Source: Pradoshia sp. D12
Lineage (GTDB): Bacteria; Bacillota; Bacilli; Bacillales; Pradoshiaceae
Assembly (NCBI RefSeq): GCF_008935075.1
Contig: NZ_CP044545.1
Span: 2,693,501 to 2,757,500 of the forward strand
Reading direction: 5' to 3'
Length of the DNA: 64,000 bases
Part shown: positions 49,585 to 60,778 of the stretch, piece by piece
Layout: each line of letters begins with the position of its first letter
How positions within the stretch are numbered: the stretch's first letter is position 1
Made by a program: the position numbers and the translations under genes
The notes under the pieces: generated by a model
What the model was told of the DNA's origin: nothing
Database searches by the model: none
The model's input: only the letters and a program-made list of their open reading frames with translations

Positions 49585-51751
49585 GACTGGACACTTCCTC
49601 ATACCCTAGCCTTTTATAAATTTCATTTACTATTTTGATAGCCGCTTCCGGTATGACGGTTCCAGGACCAAATATAGCTGAAGCACCATGCTTGTATAAA
49701 TAATCATAGTCCTGCTCCGGTATGACGCCTCCTGCAATAATGACGATATCCTCCCGGCCAAGTTTTTTTAGTTCACTGGCCAATTGAGGCAACAATGTTT
49801 TATGCCCTCCGGCTAAAGAACTCATCCCAATGACATGCACATCATTTTCAACTGCCTGTTTAGCAGATTCCTCCGGTGTTTGAAATAAAGGACCCATATC
49901 GACATCAAATCCAAGATCTGCATAAGCTGATGCAACAATTTTGGCCCCACGGTCATGACCGTCCTGACCCATTTTAGCAATTAATATTCGAGGACGGCGA
50001 CCCTCATTAAGCAAAAATTCCTCTGTTAATTCTCTAACTTCATTGATTTTATCTAACTCCCGATAATGGGAACCATAGACTCCGCTGATTGTTCGGATAA
50101 CAGCGCGGTGGCGACCCGAAACCGCTTCTATCGCATCCGAGATTTCACCAAGAGTTGCTCTTGCAATTGCTGCCTCAACAGCCAATTCCAACAAATTTCC
50201 TTCGCCAGACTGTGCCGCTTTGGTCAATGCATTCAGTGTTTTTGTAACTTGTTCCTGATTACGCGTATCCTTAATCGTTTCGAGTCGTTTAATCTGCTGT
50301 TCGCGGACCTTTGAATTATCAATTTCAAGGATATCAAATTCTTCTTTTTCTTCTGTCCTGTATTGATTGATTCCAATCATGATTTCTTCACCGGAATCAA
50401 TCTTTGCTTGCCGGCGTGCAGAAGCTTCCTCAATCCTCATCTTTGGAATACCGGATTCAATTGCCTTGGCCATCCCTCCAAGCTGTTCAATTTCCTCCAA
50501 ATGTGCCCATGCTTTCTCAATTAAACGATTCGTTAAGGACTCGACATAATAGGAACCACCCCATGGATCAATAACATTTGTAATTCCGGTTTCCTCCTGC
50601 AGGAATAACTGCGTATTCCTGGCGATACTAGCTGAAAACTCTGTCGGCAGCGCAATCGCTTCATCAAAAGCATTTGTATGTAAGGATTGAGTATGCCCAA
50701 GTGCCGCTGCGTGTGCCTCTATTAAAGTTCTGGCGATATTATTGAATGGATCTTGTTCAGCAAGGCTCCAACCGGATGTTTGCGAATGTGTTCTAAGTGC
50801 CAGCGATTTTTCATTTTTCGGATCAAATTGCTTCATAAGTTTTGACCATAAAAAGCGAGCCGCTCTTAGCTTAGCAACTTCCATAAAATAGTTCATACCG
50901 ATACCCCAAAAAAACGATAAACGTGGGGCAAATGTATCAATAGCTATGCCCGCTTTCAATCCTGTTCTCACATACTCAATTCCATCAGCCAGTGTATAGG
51001 CAAGCTCCAAATCCGCAGGTGCTCCTGCCTCCTGCATATGATAGCCAGAGATTGATATACTATTAAATTTCGGCATATGAGCGGAGGTATACTCAAAGAT
51101 ATCGGCAATAATTTTCATAGACATAGCTGGTGGGTAAATATATGTATTACGTACCATATATTCTTTTAAAATATCATTCTGTATCGTACCGGTAAGCCGT
51201 GATGAATCTACGCCCTGTTCTTTTGCTGTAGCAATATAAAATGCCATTATCGGCAATACGGCACCATTCATTGTCATCGACACAGACATTTTCTCTAGTG
51301 GTATACCGGAAAATAGTATTTTCATGTCTTCTATCGAATCAATCGCAACTCCCGCTTTCCCAACATCCCCAACCACACGCGGATGATCAGAATCATAGCC
51401 TCGATGAGTCGCTAAATCAAATGCAACCGATAACCCTTTTTGTCCCATCTCCAAATTCCGTCTGTAAAAAGCATTCGATTCTTCAGCAGTAGAAAAGCCT
51501 GCATATTGGCGAACTGTCCATGGGCGGTTTACATACATCGCTGCATAGGGCCCCCGCGTAAAGGGAGCAATCCCCGGGAAGGACGGTACATGCTCCACCA
51601 GTTCTAAATCATCCCGATTATATAGAGGCTTTAACGGTATTTGCTCATTTGTTTCAAAGTCAGGAATATCCGAACGTATATCTGCTGAATCTGAAACGAA
51701 ATCCTCATGGACAGACTGCCAATCTATTTGTGAAAAATCCGGTTTTTTCAT
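49571..51751 (-). CDS. mutB: Methylmalonyl-CoA mutase large (catalytic) subunit
   Basis: 726 aa. N-terminal TIM barrel with the substrate tunnel ([39 protein letters not shown]) and a C-terminal B12 domain with the DxHxxG cobalt ligand motif ([14 protein letters not shown]) and [12 protein letters not shown]. It isomerises (R)-methylmalonyl-CoA to succinyl-CoA using adenosylcobalamin. mutA overlaps its start by four bases (ATGA). Not part of the B. subtilis yqi-yqj region. Confidence 0.97.
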   Translation of the reverse strand: MKKPDFSQIDWQSVHEDFVSDSADIRSDIPDFETNEQIPLKPLYNRDDLELVEHVPSFPGIAPFTRGPYAAMYVNRPWTVRQYAGFSTAEESNAFYRRNLEMGQKGLSVAFDLATHRGYDSDHPRVVGDVGKAGVAIDSIEDMKILFSGIPLEKMSVSMTMNGAVLPIMAFYIATAKEQGVDSSRLTGTIQNDILKEYMVRNTYIYPPAMSMKIIADIFEYTSAHMPKFNSISISGYHMQEAGAPADLELAYTLADGIEYVRTGLKAGIAIDTFAPRLSFFWGIGMNYFMEVAKLRAARFLWSKLMKQFDPKNEKSLALRTHSQTSGWSLAEQDPFNNIARTLIEAHAAALGHTQSLHTNAFDEAIALPTEFSASIARNTQLFLQEETGITNVIDPWGGSYYVESLTNRLIEKAWAHLEEIEQLGGMAKAIESGIPKMRIEEASARRQAKIDSGEEIMIGINQYRTEEKEEFDILEIDNSKVREQQIKRLETIKDTRNQEQVTKTLNALTKAAQSGEGNLLELAVEAAIARATLGEISDAIEAVSGRHRAVIRTISGVYGSHYRELDKINEVRELTEEFLLNEGRRPRILIAKMGQDGHDRGAKIVASAYADLGFDVDMGPLFQTPEESAKQAVENDVHVIGMSSLAGGHKTLLPQLASELKKLGREDIVIIAGGVIPEQDYDYLYKHGASAIFGPGTVIPEAAIKIVNEIYKRLGYEEVSSHDRP

Positions 51752-53577
51752 GCCTTTACCCCCTGCCTTGATGACAATATGGTTAATAGGTCAATCATAT
51801 TTGTATGTCGGTCAATTTTCTTCCAATTAAATTCCTTGATAGCCAAATCAAAATTCCCCACTGCATAAATATGCATATTGCTGTCTACTTTTAAATTGGA
51901 TAATGGCGTATTCAGGTGATTCTCATCACCGCATATCAGGAAATAGCTTCCCTGGCAACCTCTTATTATCTCTTCCAGCATTTCTTGATTTACTATTCCG
52001 GTTCGCTCTGTATAACTCAGACCCCCTGCCGCCAATACTTCTTTTGAAAGATCAATATATGGCTTAGATTGAGAGACGCTGCCCAGTCCAATCACTATGA
52101 TTCTTTGCCGTTGCTCCATCTCATTGCCCCAGGTCAAATTCATCGATCTAATAGCTTCAAATTCTGATGCTAAACGGATTGGTTTAAGCGGGAATATTTC
52201 TTTTTCACTCTTTTGAATGCTTTGCGTTTCTATTAAATTCTGTGCCAGATCCGGTCGTTCTTCCTTTGGATTTGCATACACATTTGTACCCACCATCTTT
52301 TCCTTCCTAATAGCTACCGCTGATAATCTGTTTTTAGCTAGCTCCGTTAACTCTCCTTGTATTTGCCCCTTCTTTAACTCTGAAAGAATACCGCCTTTTT
52401 TCTCCAGTTTAATAAACTGATCCCATGCCTGTTGACACAGTTCATCTGTTAAAGCCTCCAAATAGTAAGAACCCCCGCCTGGATCAGCTGTTTTCATTAA
52501 CATGCTCTCTTCCCTAAGAATATGTGGAATGTTTCTTGCCAGGCGTTTTCCAAGAGAACTCTTTTCTCTTTGCAATTGATCGAATGGGATGACCGTGAGA
52601 TACTGACAGTTCCCAATTACTGCTGCCAATGCTTCATTTGTTGAACGGAGGAGATTTACATAATGATCAAACCCCGTTTTATTTCTTAATGAGGTCTGTG
52701 CATGGATGTCCATTTTAAAGATGTTTTCCTGACCATATGATTTACCAACCGCAAACCAAAGCTTTCGCGCAGCTCGAAGTTTGGCAATTTGCATGAAAAA
52801 GGAGGAATCAATCGAGAATGAAAAAATTATTTTTTCTGCCGTTTCTTGTGCTGATAACCCTGCCTGCATGCCTTCAAATACATAATGTGCACCAAGTGAT
52901 AATGAATACGCAATCTCTTTGACGGCATCTGCACCTGCTTCATGATAAGGCCTACTATTGACCAGAATTGTTTTTATTGTTGGGGAAGATAGATTCCAGT
53001 TCTTTATATAGTGAAACCAATCAGATAAGGCATTGTTTTCTTTAGTAGGTATAGACCCTCTTTCAGCCCATTCAGTAATTAAATCTCGTACCACTGCTCC
53101 TTGTTGATCAGATAGCCCGTTAACCTCAGCTAACTTTTCCATAATGATTTCCTGCCGGTTACCAGAACCAGCCTGTAGAAATAAAGGATAGTCCTCAATC
53201 GGCAAATCATTCAATAGTTTGATAAGTTCTTCACTGCCCATTTTGTTTACATCAAAGGAAATCGTATTTTGCCCATTCTCCAATGCCTCGAGTATAGTTC
53301 CCTTAATATTGCTTCCTGTTGCCACTTGGCAAATTTTTAGCGGGTGATGCTGATAGCCATTTTCATAGATTCCTCTTGTATAAGGAGGTTTACCGGGTAC
53401 GGGTACTTCATCTTTTTCTGAATCCAAATTGTAAAGCGGTTTCAAAATGATTTTTTCAAACGTTTGAGTGTGTAATGTGTCCAGTTCTTTTCCCTTTAAA
53501 GATTTTAGAACTGCTTTTTCCCACTCCTCCACTGTTGTCTGTTGAAACCTATCATTCTTCGCATCCTTTATCTTCAT
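51748..53577 (-). CDS. mutA: Methylmalonyl-CoA mutase small subunit
   Basis: 609 aa, homologous to MutB but without the DxHxxG cobalamin motif, so non-catalytic. Recognisable TIM-barrel relics: [60 protein letters not shown] and [19 protein letters not shown]. Forms the heterodimer with MutB. First gene of mutA-mutB-meaB. Confidence 0.95.
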   Translation of the reverse strand: MKIKDAKNDRFQQTTVEEWEKAVLKSLKGKELDTLHTQTFEKIILKPLYNLDSEKDEVPVPGKPPYTRGIYENGYQHHPLKICQVATGSNIKGTILEALENGQNTISFDVNKMGSEELIKLLNDLPIEDYPLFLQAGSGNRQEIIMEKLAEVNGLSDQQGAVVRDLITEWAERGSIPTKENNALSDWFHYIKNWNLSSPTIKTILVNSRPYHEAGADAVKEIAYSLSLGAHYVFEGMQAGLSAQETAEKIIFSFSIDSSFFMQIAKLRAARKLWFAVGKSYGQENIFKMDIHAQTSLRNKTGFDHYVNLLRSTNEALAAVIGNCQYLTVIPFDQLQREKSSLGKRLARNIPHILREESMLMKTADPGGGSYYLEALTDELCQQAWDQFIKLEKKGGILSELKKGQIQGELTELAKNRLSAVAIRKEKMVGTNVYANPKEERPDLAQNLIETQSIQKSEKEIFPLKPIRLASEFEAIRSMNLTWGNEMEQRQRIIVIGLGSVSQSKPYIDLSKEVLAAGGLSYTERTGIVNQEMLEEIIRGCQGSYFLICGDENHLNTPLSNLKVDSNMHIYAVGNFDLAIKEFNWKKIDRHTNMIDLLTILSSRQGVKA

Positions 53578-53719
53578 AGCTTGCTTTCTACTAAAAGAAA
53601 GCTCCCTCCCCTCGCCAATTAACGAAATAGTATGTTAATTAATCTTATCATGCAAACGACCTTTTTCTCCAATAAAAGGAAAAATGGTCCAAATCTTCTT
53701 AAATCATTATTCAATCAAT

Positions 53720-54175
53720 TCACCAATACTTCTCCATTAAAGTATTTGACCAGGTGGGTTGAAGAACTCTTTCTTTTGGCAAAAATTCTTTCATTACAGG
53801 CTTAATATCTATGATAGGGGTACCATCCAGAGCATCTAGCCCTTTAACAGTTAATACTCTCTGTTCAACTCCCACTAATTCAACGATTGTAACCCCAAGC
53901 TTATTCGGCCGATTCTTCCCTCTTTGTGCAAAGATGCCTACCTCGGGAAATTCTTTATTTCTGGGATGTCTTGCTTCATACTGAATATTTCTATCATCTA
54001 CTTTGTCAAAATAAAAAATAATTTCTAAATGAGAGAATTCGTGTATACCTTTTAAAGACGATTGACTTATATTCTCAGCCAGTTCAATGGACGATACAAT
54101 AGCACCCCAATCATCATCCACTATTTCTTTCCTGCTATTCTTCACAAATGCTATTGGTTCTATCAAATAGTGCAT
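53720..54175 (-). CDS. trmO: TsaA/TrmO-family tRNA methyltransferase-like protein
   Basis: About 151 aa of the YaeB/TsaA beta-barrel family. Marks: HYLIEPIAFVKNSR at the start, RGKNRPNKLGVTIVELVG in the middle, and the diagnostic LDALDGTPIIDIKPVM. TrmO methylates N6 of t6A37 in tRNA-Thr with SAM in E. coli. The domain here lacks the extra C-terminal part of E. coli TrmO, as do many archaeal and Bacillus members. Start ATG 54175 is preferred, with AAGGGGATGG upstream; ATG 54187 overlaps it. Confidence 0.82.
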   Translation of the reverse strand: MHYLIEPIAFVKNSRKEIVDDDWGAIVSSIELAENISQSSLKGIHEFSHLEIIFYFDKVDDRNIQYEARHPRNKEFPEVGIFAQRGKNRPNKLGVTIVELVGVEQRVLTVKGLDALDGTPIIDIKPVMKEFLPKERVLQPTWSNTLMEKYW

Positions 54176-54350
54176 AGCTACATCCATCCCCTTAATCAGA
54201 CGGCAGTCACTCTATCATTTCTTCAACTCCGAGAAAAATTCCTTTAAAATAAAATGAAAAGAAAAACGTCGATGAATTCACAGGTGTATACAATGTCCAT
54301 TTAATCCAGTAAATTATTTCTTGGGAAATGATCAAGTAGATAAAAGAAGA

Positions 54351-54365
54351 CACACATACTGTGTG
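54351..54365 (-). terminator. Weak hairpin after bkdB
   Basis: A 6-bp stem (CACACA/TGTGTG) followed by a U-rich tail on the minus strand, 16 bp past the bkdB stop codon. Confidence 0.4.
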
Positions 54366-54380
54366 CCCTCATGTTTTCTA

Positions 54381-55664
54381 TTAATATAGCGGTGTATTTT
54401 CGCTTGTGATATGTTCCAGGATATCTTTCACTCGAGCCAAAAACCTTCCGCATACCAATCCATCAAGAATACGGTGATCTAGTGATAGACATAAATTGAC
54501 CCGATCCCGGATAGCAATCATATTGCCGTGCATGACAACTGGTTTCTTGACAATTGACTCCACTTGCAAGATAGCTGCCTGTGGATGGTTTATAATTCCC
54601 ATCGATTGGATGGATCCAAATGAACCAGTATTATTTACCGTAAAGGTACCGCCCTGCATATCCTCGGACTTTAATTTACCGGAACGGACCTTTTCAGCCA
54701 ATTCATTAATTTCACGTGCAATCCCTTTAATTGTTTTTTCATCTGCAAATTTAATAACCGGAACATACAACGCTTCATCCGTCGACACAGCAATCGAGAT
54801 GTTAATATCTTTTTTCCTGACAATTTTATCTCCAGCCCACATTGAATTCATTTCTGGAAACTCTTTTAATGCTTGAGCAACCGCTTTAACAAAAAAGGCA
54901 AAATAAGTTAGATTATAGCCTTCCTTTTGCCTAAATTCCTTCTTAAGTGAATCACGGTATTGAACGAGATTGGTTACATCCGCTTCCACCATTGTCCATG
55001 CATGCGGAATCTCATGTTTAGAACGCACCATATTTTGTGCAATAGCTTTCCTTATACCAGTTACAGGTATTTCTCGATCTCCACTTTCTATCTTCATATC
55101 ACTGCCTGATGATTTTTGCTTTACACCCAAATTAGGCTCATACATCTGAGTATCCGCTTTCGGTTCAGCATTTTCAATGTTAACTTGGGCCTTAGCAGCA
55201 GTGCCGCTCTCCACAGCTTTCAAAATGTCTTTACGAGTAATTCGACCGCCGGCTCCGCTTCCAGCCACGTTTTCGAGGTTAATCCCATGTTCCTGGGATA
55301 ATTTTAATACGGCCGGAGAATAACGTGCCTTATTAGATTGGTCGGTCTGAATTAGCGATTCACTTTTTTCCTCAGAATGATTCTTTTCTTCCTTTGGTGC
55401 CTCTTCAGAACTATCAGGCTCTCCTGCTAGTTGGATACTGCACATGACTTCCCCGACAGGAAGTGTCTCTCCCTCTGCTGCAATCAAATCTTTAATTACT
55501 CCAGTAAAGGAAGATGGAACTTCGGCATTCACTTTATCCGTCATTACTTCAGCTATCGGGTCATATTTATTCACTCGGTCACCGGGCTTTACAAGCCAGC
55601 TCGAGATCGTCCCTTCTGTTACACTCTCCCCAAGCTGCGGCATTTTCATCTGTTCTATTGGCAT
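54381..55664 (-). CDS. bkdB: Branched-chain 2-oxoacid dehydrogenase E2 (dihydrolipoyl transacylase)
   Basis: 427 aa. Lipoyl domain (residues 1-77) with the lipoylated Lys44 in VMTDKVNAEVP, an E/S/K-rich linker, the E1/E3-binding domain (ARYSPAVLKLSQEHGI to GRITRKDILKAV), then the catalytic domain with LDHRILDG (His and Asp of HxxxDG). Last gene of the bkd operon; makes isobutyryl-, isovaleryl- and 2-methylbutyryl-CoA. These feed branched-chain fatty acids, and Val/Ile end products feed the mut pathway. Confidence 0.97.
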   Translation of the reverse strand: MPIEQMKMPQLGESVTEGTISSWLVKPGDRVNKYDPIAEVMTDKVNAEVPSSFTGVIKDLIAAEGETLPVGEVMCSIQLAGEPDSSEEAPKEEKNHSEEKSESLIQTDQSNKARYSPAVLKLSQEHGINLENVAGSGAGGRITRKDILKAVESGTAAKAQVNIENAEPKADTQMYEPNLGVKQKSSGSDMKIESGDREIPVTGIRKAIAQNMVRSKHEIPHAWTMVEADVTNLVQYRDSLKKEFRQKEGYNLTYFAFFVKAVAQALKEFPEMNSMWAGDKIVRKKDINISIAVSTDEALYVPVIKFADEKTIKGIAREINELAEKVRSGKLKSEDMQGGTFTVNNTGSFGSIQSMGIINHPQAAILQVESIVKKPVVMHGNMIAIRDRVNLCLSLDHRILDGLVCGRFLARVKDILEHITSENTPLY

Positions 55665-55692
55665 TCGCTATTTATCTCCTTTCGCAATCAGT

Positions 55693-56676
55693 TTAAAATT
55701 CTGCTAATTCTCTCATGGCTTTTTCCACTTTTTCCGGGTTGACCATAAAATATTTTTCCATAGTTGGAGCATATGGCATCGCCGGAAGATCAGGACCTGC
55801 TAAACGTTTAATTGGTGCATCCAGCTCAAACAAGCAGTTCTCGGCAATGATCGCCGCCACCTCGCTTATTATGCTGCCTTCCTTCGTATCTTCCGTTATC
55901 AATAGCACTTTACCAGTTTTGGAGGAAGCCTCGATAATTGCTTCCTTATCGAGGGGATACACTGTCCTTAAATCTAAAACATGCACTGAGATTCCATCCT
56001 GAGCTAATTTTTCAGCAGCCTGAAGCGCAAAGTGAACACAAAGTCCATAAGTGATAACCGTAATATCATCTCCATCCCTTTTTACATCCGCTTTGCCTAT
56101 CGGCAATACATAATCATCATTGGAGACTTCCCCTTTGATCAGACGGTACGCACGTTTATGCTCAAAGAAAAGTACAGGGTCTTCATCACGTATTGCTGCT
56201 TTTAAAAGCCCTTTTGCGTCGTATGGTGTAGATGGCATAACAATTTTTAAACCAGGCTGATTGGCAAAAATGGCCTCTACTGATTGTGAATGATATAAGG
56301 CACCGTGTACCCCACCACCGTAAGGAGCACGTATGACCATCGGACAATGCCAATCATTATTGGACCGATAGCGGATTTTGGCAGCCTCAGAAATGATTTG
56401 GTTTATTGCCGGCATAATAAAATCCGCAAATTGTATTTCTGCAATCGGTCGCATTCCATACATTGCAGCTCCGATTCCTACCCCCGCAATAGCAGATTCA
56501 GCCAAAGGCGTATCAATTACTCGATCTTCACCAAATTGCTCGTACAGCCCGTTTGTAGCCTTAAACACTCCTCCTTTTCTGCCAACATCTTCACCAAGGA
56601 TAAAAACTTTTTCATCTCGTTCCATTTCTTCTTTCATCGCCATGGTTATTGCATCGATATATGAAATGACAGGCAT
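55693..56676 (-). CDS. bkdAB: Branched-chain 2-oxoacid dehydrogenase E1 beta
   Basis: 327 aa transketolase-like subunit: ALGEDVGRKGGVFKATNGL type N-terminus (here FILGEDVGRKGGVF), GMRPIAEIQFADFIMPA, APYGGGVHGALYHSQSVEA, FFEHKRAYR. Pairs with BkdAA to hold thiamine diphosphate. The gene starts 3 bp after bkdAA. Confidence 0.96.
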   Translation of the reverse strand: MPVISYIDAITMAMKEEMERDEKVFILGEDVGRKGGVFKATNGLYEQFGEDRVIDTPLAESAIAGVGIGAAMYGMRPIAEIQFADFIMPAINQIISEAAKIRYRSNNDWHCPMVIRAPYGGGVHGALYHSQSVEAIFANQPGLKIVMPSTPYDAKGLLKAAIRDEDPVLFFEHKRAYRLIKGEVSNDDYVLPIGKADVKRDGDDITVITYGLCVHFALQAAEKLAQDGISVHVLDLRTVYPLDKEAIIEASSKTGKVLLITEDTKEGSIISEVAAIIAENCLFELDAPIKRLAGPDLPAMPYAPTMEKYFMVNPEKVEKAMRELAEF

Positions 56677-56679
56677 GGT

Positions 56680-57684
56680 TTACTCTCCTTCCGTCTCAGC
56701 ATATACAAACTTCAAAGCATCTTCTGCTTTTGCATACGGAGCATTTTCAGCGTAATCTGTTGCTTCATTTACGATTTTCATGACCCTTTTATTGATTTCT
56801 GTTTCTTTCTCTTCATCCAGAAGGTCAATTTCCTTTAAATACGCCCCAAATGTGAGAATCGGATCCTCCGTTTTTGCCTTTTCCACTTCATCTCGAGCAC
56901 GGTAGCTTCGATCATCATCATCACTTGAGTGCGGAGTAAGCCGGTAGGATACAGTTTCAACCAAAGAAGGGCCTTCCCCGCGTCGAGCACGGTCAGCAGC
57001 CTCTTTAACAGCTTTATACACTTCGAGCGGATCATTGCCATCTACTGTGACACCAGGCATCCCATATCCAATAGCTCGGTCTGACACTTTTTCACAGGCT
57101 AATTGTTTTTCAATTGGTACCGAAATCGCATATTTATTATTTTCAACCATAAAAATAACAGGGAGTTTATGTACACCAGCAAAATTGGCACCTTCATGAA
57201 AATCTCCCTGATTTGATGAACCTTCACCAAAAGTTACAAATGTAACCAAATCTTTCTTTTCCATTTTTCCAGCCAATGCGATTCCGACTGCATGGGGAAC
57301 TTGAGTGGTAACCGGCGATGATCCTGTTACAATTCGATTTTTCTTCTGACCAAAATGACCTGGCATCTGCCTGCCGCCGGAGTTTGGATCTTCCTGCTTG
57401 GCAAATCCTGAGAGCATCAACTCAGTTGGTGTCATACCAAATGTTAGAACTACCCCCATATCGCGATAGTAAGGCAGTACATAATCCTTTTCCCTATCAA
57501 GGGCAAAAGCTGCTCCAACCTGAGCTGCCTCCTGACCCTGACAGGAAATCACAAACGGAATTTTCCCAGAGCGATTTAACAGCCACATTCTTTCATCTAT
57601 ACGCCTTGCCATCAGCATTGTTTCATACATTTCCAATACCATTTCGTCCGTTAATCCCAGGACTTCATGCCTGTTTTTTGTCAT
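56680..57684 (-). CDS. bkdAA: Branched-chain 2-oxoacid dehydrogenase E1 alpha
   Basis: 334 aa. ThDP-binding GEGSSNQGDFHEGANFAGVH and KYAISVPIEKQ, the phosphorylation-loop-like LTPHSSDDDDRSYR, and CQGQEAAQVGAAFAL near the N-terminus. Decarboxylates the oxoacids of Val, Leu and Ile. 34 bp after lpdV. Confidence 0.96.
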   Translation of the reverse strand: MTKNRHEVLGLTDEMVLEMYETMLMARRIDERMWLLNRSGKIPFVISCQGQEAAQVGAAFALDREKDYVLPYYRDMGVVLTFGMTPTELMLSGFAKQEDPNSGGRQMPGHFGQKKNRIVTGSSPVTTQVPHAVGIALAGKMEKKDLVTFVTFGEGSSNQGDFHEGANFAGVHKLPVIFMVENNKYAISVPIEKQLACEKVSDRAIGYGMPGVTVDGNDPLEVYKAVKEAADRARRGEGPSLVETVSYRLTPHSSDDDDRSYRARDEVEKAKTEDPILTFGAYLKEIDLLDEEKETEINKRVMKIVNEATDYAENAPYAKAEDALKFVYAETEGE

Positions 57685-57718
57685 TTAGTAAACCTCCTCT
57701 AAAGCCTTGCTCAAATTT

Positions 57719-59140
57719 TTACGAATGAATCGCTTTTCCATCAACAGCCAGAGCTGCTTCTCCAATCACTTCAGACAATGAAGGATGCGGATGAATAGTA
57801 TGAGCAACCTCCCAAGCTGAAGCATTTAATACAAGGGCCAAGCCTGCCTCAGAAATCATATCTGTTACATGCGGGCCAATCATATGTACACCTAATAAAT
57901 CATCCGTTTCTTCATCAGAAATCATTTTCACAAAACCGTCTGACTCTCCGAAGACCAATGCCTTTCCAATTGCTTTGAACGGGAATTTTCCGACCTTGAC
58001 CTTATGACCGCGCTGAATAGCTTCATCTTCTGTGATTCCTACACTTGCTGCCTCAGGACTACTATATATGCATCTGGAAATAAAATCGTATTGGATAGGA
58101 TGTGGACTTTGGTTAGCTATATGCTCCACTGCAGTGATTCCTTCATGGCTTGCGACATGAGCCAGTTGCATGCCTCCAATCACATCACCAATGGCATAGA
58201 TATGCGATTCCTTTGTTTGATAAAACTCATTAACAGCTATTACGCCGTTATCAATTTGTATATCGGTGTTTTGAAGACCAATCCCTTCAACATTAGCCTG
58301 GCGACCAACCGATACAAGAATTTTTTCAGCCTTATATTCCTTCTTTTCTCCGTTTAATTCTGCGGATATGGATACGCCCTGTCCAGTTTGCAGCGTTTCT
58401 GGCATTACTTTTGCTCTAGTAACGATCCTAATACCTTTTTTCTTTAAGATCCTTTGCATCTCTTTCGAAATATCTCGGTCTTCTGTTGGTATAAGACGAT
58501 CTGCGTATTCCAGTATAGTTACCTCTACTCCAAAATCAGCCATCATGGATGCCCATTCTACTCCAATAACTCCTCCTCCGATAACAAGCAAAGAAGATGG
58601 TAATTCGGATAGCTGTAAAGCTTCATCTGATGTCATTACGAATTCACCGTCAATTTTTAAACCCGGCAAGGATTTTGGTCTTGAACCTGTTGCAATAATG
58701 ACATTTTTCGGAATTAACATTTCATTTTCCATTCCATTATTCATCTCAACTGAAATGGTCCCTGGCATTGGCGAAAATATGGATGGTCCAAGAATGCGTC
58801 CATACCCTTCATATAAATCGATTTTTCCTTGTTTGATTAGATGTTGCACACCTTTATGGAGCTGTTCAACGATTCTTTCTTTTCTTTCCTGTGCCTTTAG
58901 AAAATTTAGACGAGGTTCGGATACTTCCACACCAAACTCTTCTGCATGTTTGATAGTTTGGTAGACCTCAGCACTGCGTAAAAGTGCTTTTGACGGTATG
59001 CATCCAGCATGGAGACAGGTTCCGCCTAGCTTGCCCTTTTCAACAATAGCTGTTCTCAAACCTAACTGGGAGCCTCTTATGGCTGCTACATAGCCGCCTG
59101 TGCCACCGCCCAAAATGACCAAATCATAATCAGTTGCCAT
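57719..59140 (-). CDS. lpdV: Dihydrolipoyl dehydrogenase E3 of the bkd complex
   Basis: 473 aa flavoprotein. FAD site VILGGGTGGYVAAI, redox disulfide Cys42-Cys47 in GGTCLHAGCIPSK, NAD site VIGGGVIGVEWASM, and C-terminal His-Glu pair in HTIHPHPSLSEV. Operon position as lpdV of B. subtilis, but the bcd gene lies directly upstream here without buk. Confidence 0.97.
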   Translation of the reverse strand: MATDYDLVILGGGTGGYVAAIRGSQLGLRTAIVEKGKLGGTCLHAGCIPSKALLRSAEVYQTIKHAEEFGVEVSEPRLNFLKAQERKERIVEQLHKGVQHLIKQGKIDLYEGYGRILGPSIFSPMPGTISVEMNNGMENEMLIPKNVIIATGSRPKSLPGLKIDGEFVMTSDEALQLSELPSSLLVIGGGVIGVEWASMMADFGVEVTILEYADRLIPTEDRDISKEMQRILKKKGIRIVTRAKVMPETLQTGQGVSISAELNGEKKEYKAEKILVSVGRQANVEGIGLQNTDIQIDNGVIAVNEFYQTKESHIYAIGDVIGGMQLAHVASHEGITAVEHIANQSPHPIQYDFISRCIYSSPEAASVGITEDEAIQRGHKVKVGKFPFKAIGKALVFGESDGFVKMISDEETDDLLGVHMIGPHVTDMISEAGLALVLNASAWEVAHTIHPHPSLSEVIGEAALAVDGKAIHS

Positions 59141-59293
59141 TTAAAATCCACATCCTAACATCTATATTCAGTACTTAATATTTAAGGGATACACACTTTC
59201 TCATATAACTCCATCCTAATTCTACTGGTCTTACCACATGGTCAGAGGTTATTAAGTTAACCCTCATTCACAAACCAAAAATGAGCCTTATTA

Positions 59294-59340
59294 GAGAACA
59301 AGAATCCGCAAGTTTACACGTATACGGACTCTTGATTCTC
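59294..59340 (-). other. Long intercistronic hairpin between bcd and lpdV
   Basis: GAGAACAAGAATCCG (59294-59308) can pair with CGGACTCTTGATTCTC (59325-59340) with two small bulges. No U-run follows, so read-through into lpdV is expected. The rest of the 208-bp gap shows no trace of buk. Confidence 0.5.
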
Positions 59341-59348
59341 AGGTGACT

Positions 59349-60446
59349 CTAACGGCGACGATTTAGTATATGGCGGCCGTTTAATAAAAACTGGCTTCTG
59401 GATTGTTTTAATTTTTCAATTCTCTCCTCAGCCATTCGGTCCGCTGCAACATAGGTCGGAATTCCGTCTCTTTTAGCAATCTCTATGACTCTTTCAATAT
59501 TGCTATATATACCCTCTACTTTTTTCAACGCCCGATCCTTGTTATAGCCATATAATTCATCCGCGACATTAATTACCCCACCGGCATTAATTACATAATC
59601 AGGTGCGTAAACGATACCCATTTCATGAATGGCATCTCCATGACGAGTTTCCTTTAATTGATTATTAGCTGCACCCGCAATTACTCTTGCTTTGATTCGC
59701 GTAATAGTTTCATCATTTATAGTTGCACCAAGCGCACAAGGTGCATAGATATCACAATCGACACTATATATATCTTCAGGATCCACTGCTTTTGCTCCAA
59801 AATCCTCCACAGCACGATTCACTGATTCTTTATTAATATCTGTAACTATTAATTGTGCACCCTCTTCATGTAGATGCTTACAAAGATTATAGGCTACGTT
59901 TCCTACTCCCTGGATAGCGATTACTTTTCCTTCCAGCGAATCTGTGCCAAATGCTTCTTTTGCTGCTGCTTTCATTCCTCTGTACACGCCATAAGCAGTG
60001 ACAGGGGATGGATTTCCTGATGAACCAAAAGCAGGTGAAATACCCGTTACATAGTCCGTTTCCTCATGGATAATATCCATATCAGCCACTGTTGTTCCTA
60101 CATCCTCAGCCGTAATATATCTTCCATTCAACCCTTGAATATAACGACCAAAGGCACGGAACATTTCTTCATTTTTATCTTTACGCGGATCACCGATAAT
60201 AACGGTTTTACCTCCGCCGAGATTCAGGCCGGCAGCTGCATTTTTATACGTCATTCCCTTCGCTAATCGAAGAGCGTCCTCTATTGCAGCATCCTCTGTA
60301 TCATATGTCCACATTCTTGTGCCGCCAAGCGCAGGTCCGAGGGTTGTATCATGTATGGCAATAATAGCTTTTAAACCAGATTGTTTATCCTGTACAAACA
60401 GCAATTGTTCATAATCATATTGCTCCATATATTTAAAAATTTCCAT
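59349..60446 (-). CDS. bcd: Leucine dehydrogenase
   Basis: 365 aa; reversible NAD-dependent deamination of Leu, Val and Ile to oxoacids. Catalytic Lys68 and Lys80 ([19 protein letters not shown]), the nucleotide fold at [18 protein letters not shown] with Asp after strand 2 (VTDINKE). First gene after the sigma-54 promoter; it supplies substrate for the BKD complex encoded downstream. The untranslated leader is about 210 nt, long for a simple gene. Confidence 0.97.
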   Translation of the reverse strand: MEIFKYMEQYDYEQLLFVQDKQSGLKAIIAIHDTTLGPALGGTRMWTYDTEDAAIEDALRLAKGMTYKNAAAGLNLGGGKTVIIGDPRKDKNEEMFRAFGRYIQGLNGRYITAEDVGTTVADMDIIHEETDYVTGISPAFGSSGNPSPVTAYGVYRGMKAAAKEAFGTDSLEGKVIAIQGVGNVAYNLCKHLHEEGAQLIVTDINKESVNRAVEDFGAKAVDPEDIYSVDCDIYAPCALGATINDETITRIKARVIAGAANNQLKETRHGDAIHEMGIVYAPDYVINAGGVINVADELYGYNKDRALKKVEGIYSNIERVIEIAKRDGIPTYVAADRMAEERIEKLKQSRSQFLLNGRHILNRRR

Positions 60447-60666
60447 TTTTCATTTCCCCTCTCTATCTTCGGTCTAACCTTTACTTTTTACTGACCTTTT
60501 CACACTTTAAGATTTAAAATGAAGTTATTTGGCTTTTTAGGTCCTTTTAGGGTGTTGACCGTACTTGAACTTGCCTCCTCTGCAGACTTGTTATGAACAG
60601 CACAGCTGCTGTAAAACTCAAGCCACCATCTTGGCCCCTTGTTTTGGTCCACCCACAGTCTTTAGA

Positions 60667-60682
60667 TGCAAGAATCGTGCCA
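60667..60682 (-). promoter_or_regulatory. Sigma-54 (-24/-12) promoter of the bkd operon
   Basis: Minus strand reads TGGCACGATTCTTGCA, an exact fit to TGGCAC-N5-TTGCA, in the bkdR-bcd gap. Transcription would start near 60655 and needs SigL plus an enhancer-binding protein, here BkdR. Confidence 0.92.
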
Positions 60683-60742
60683 ACATGAATTTTGTTGAGT
60701 AATCTACCTTTTTAGAAGAATCTTTTTTCATAGAACCTGCAA

Positions 60743-60778
60743 AAATTTGCACATACGAAAAATTCTGCATGCAAATTT
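60743..60778. promoter_or_regulatory. Inverted repeat, candidate BkdR enhancer site
   Basis: AAATTTGCA (60743-60751) and TGCAAATTT (60770-60778) are exact complements 18 bp apart, about 60-110 bp upstream of the sigma-54 promoter, the usual place for an upstream activator site. The right arm overlaps the bkdR stop codon. Binding by BkdR is inferred. Confidence 0.6.

Noticed and set aside
58368-58964. 198-aa antisense ORF
   Set aside because: Lies opposite the well-supported lpdV gene; no RBS and Ser/Pro-rich antisense composition.
59141-59348. Remnant of buk between bcd and lpdV
   Set aside because: No frame shows acetate/butyrate-kinase-like text; only a hairpin is present.
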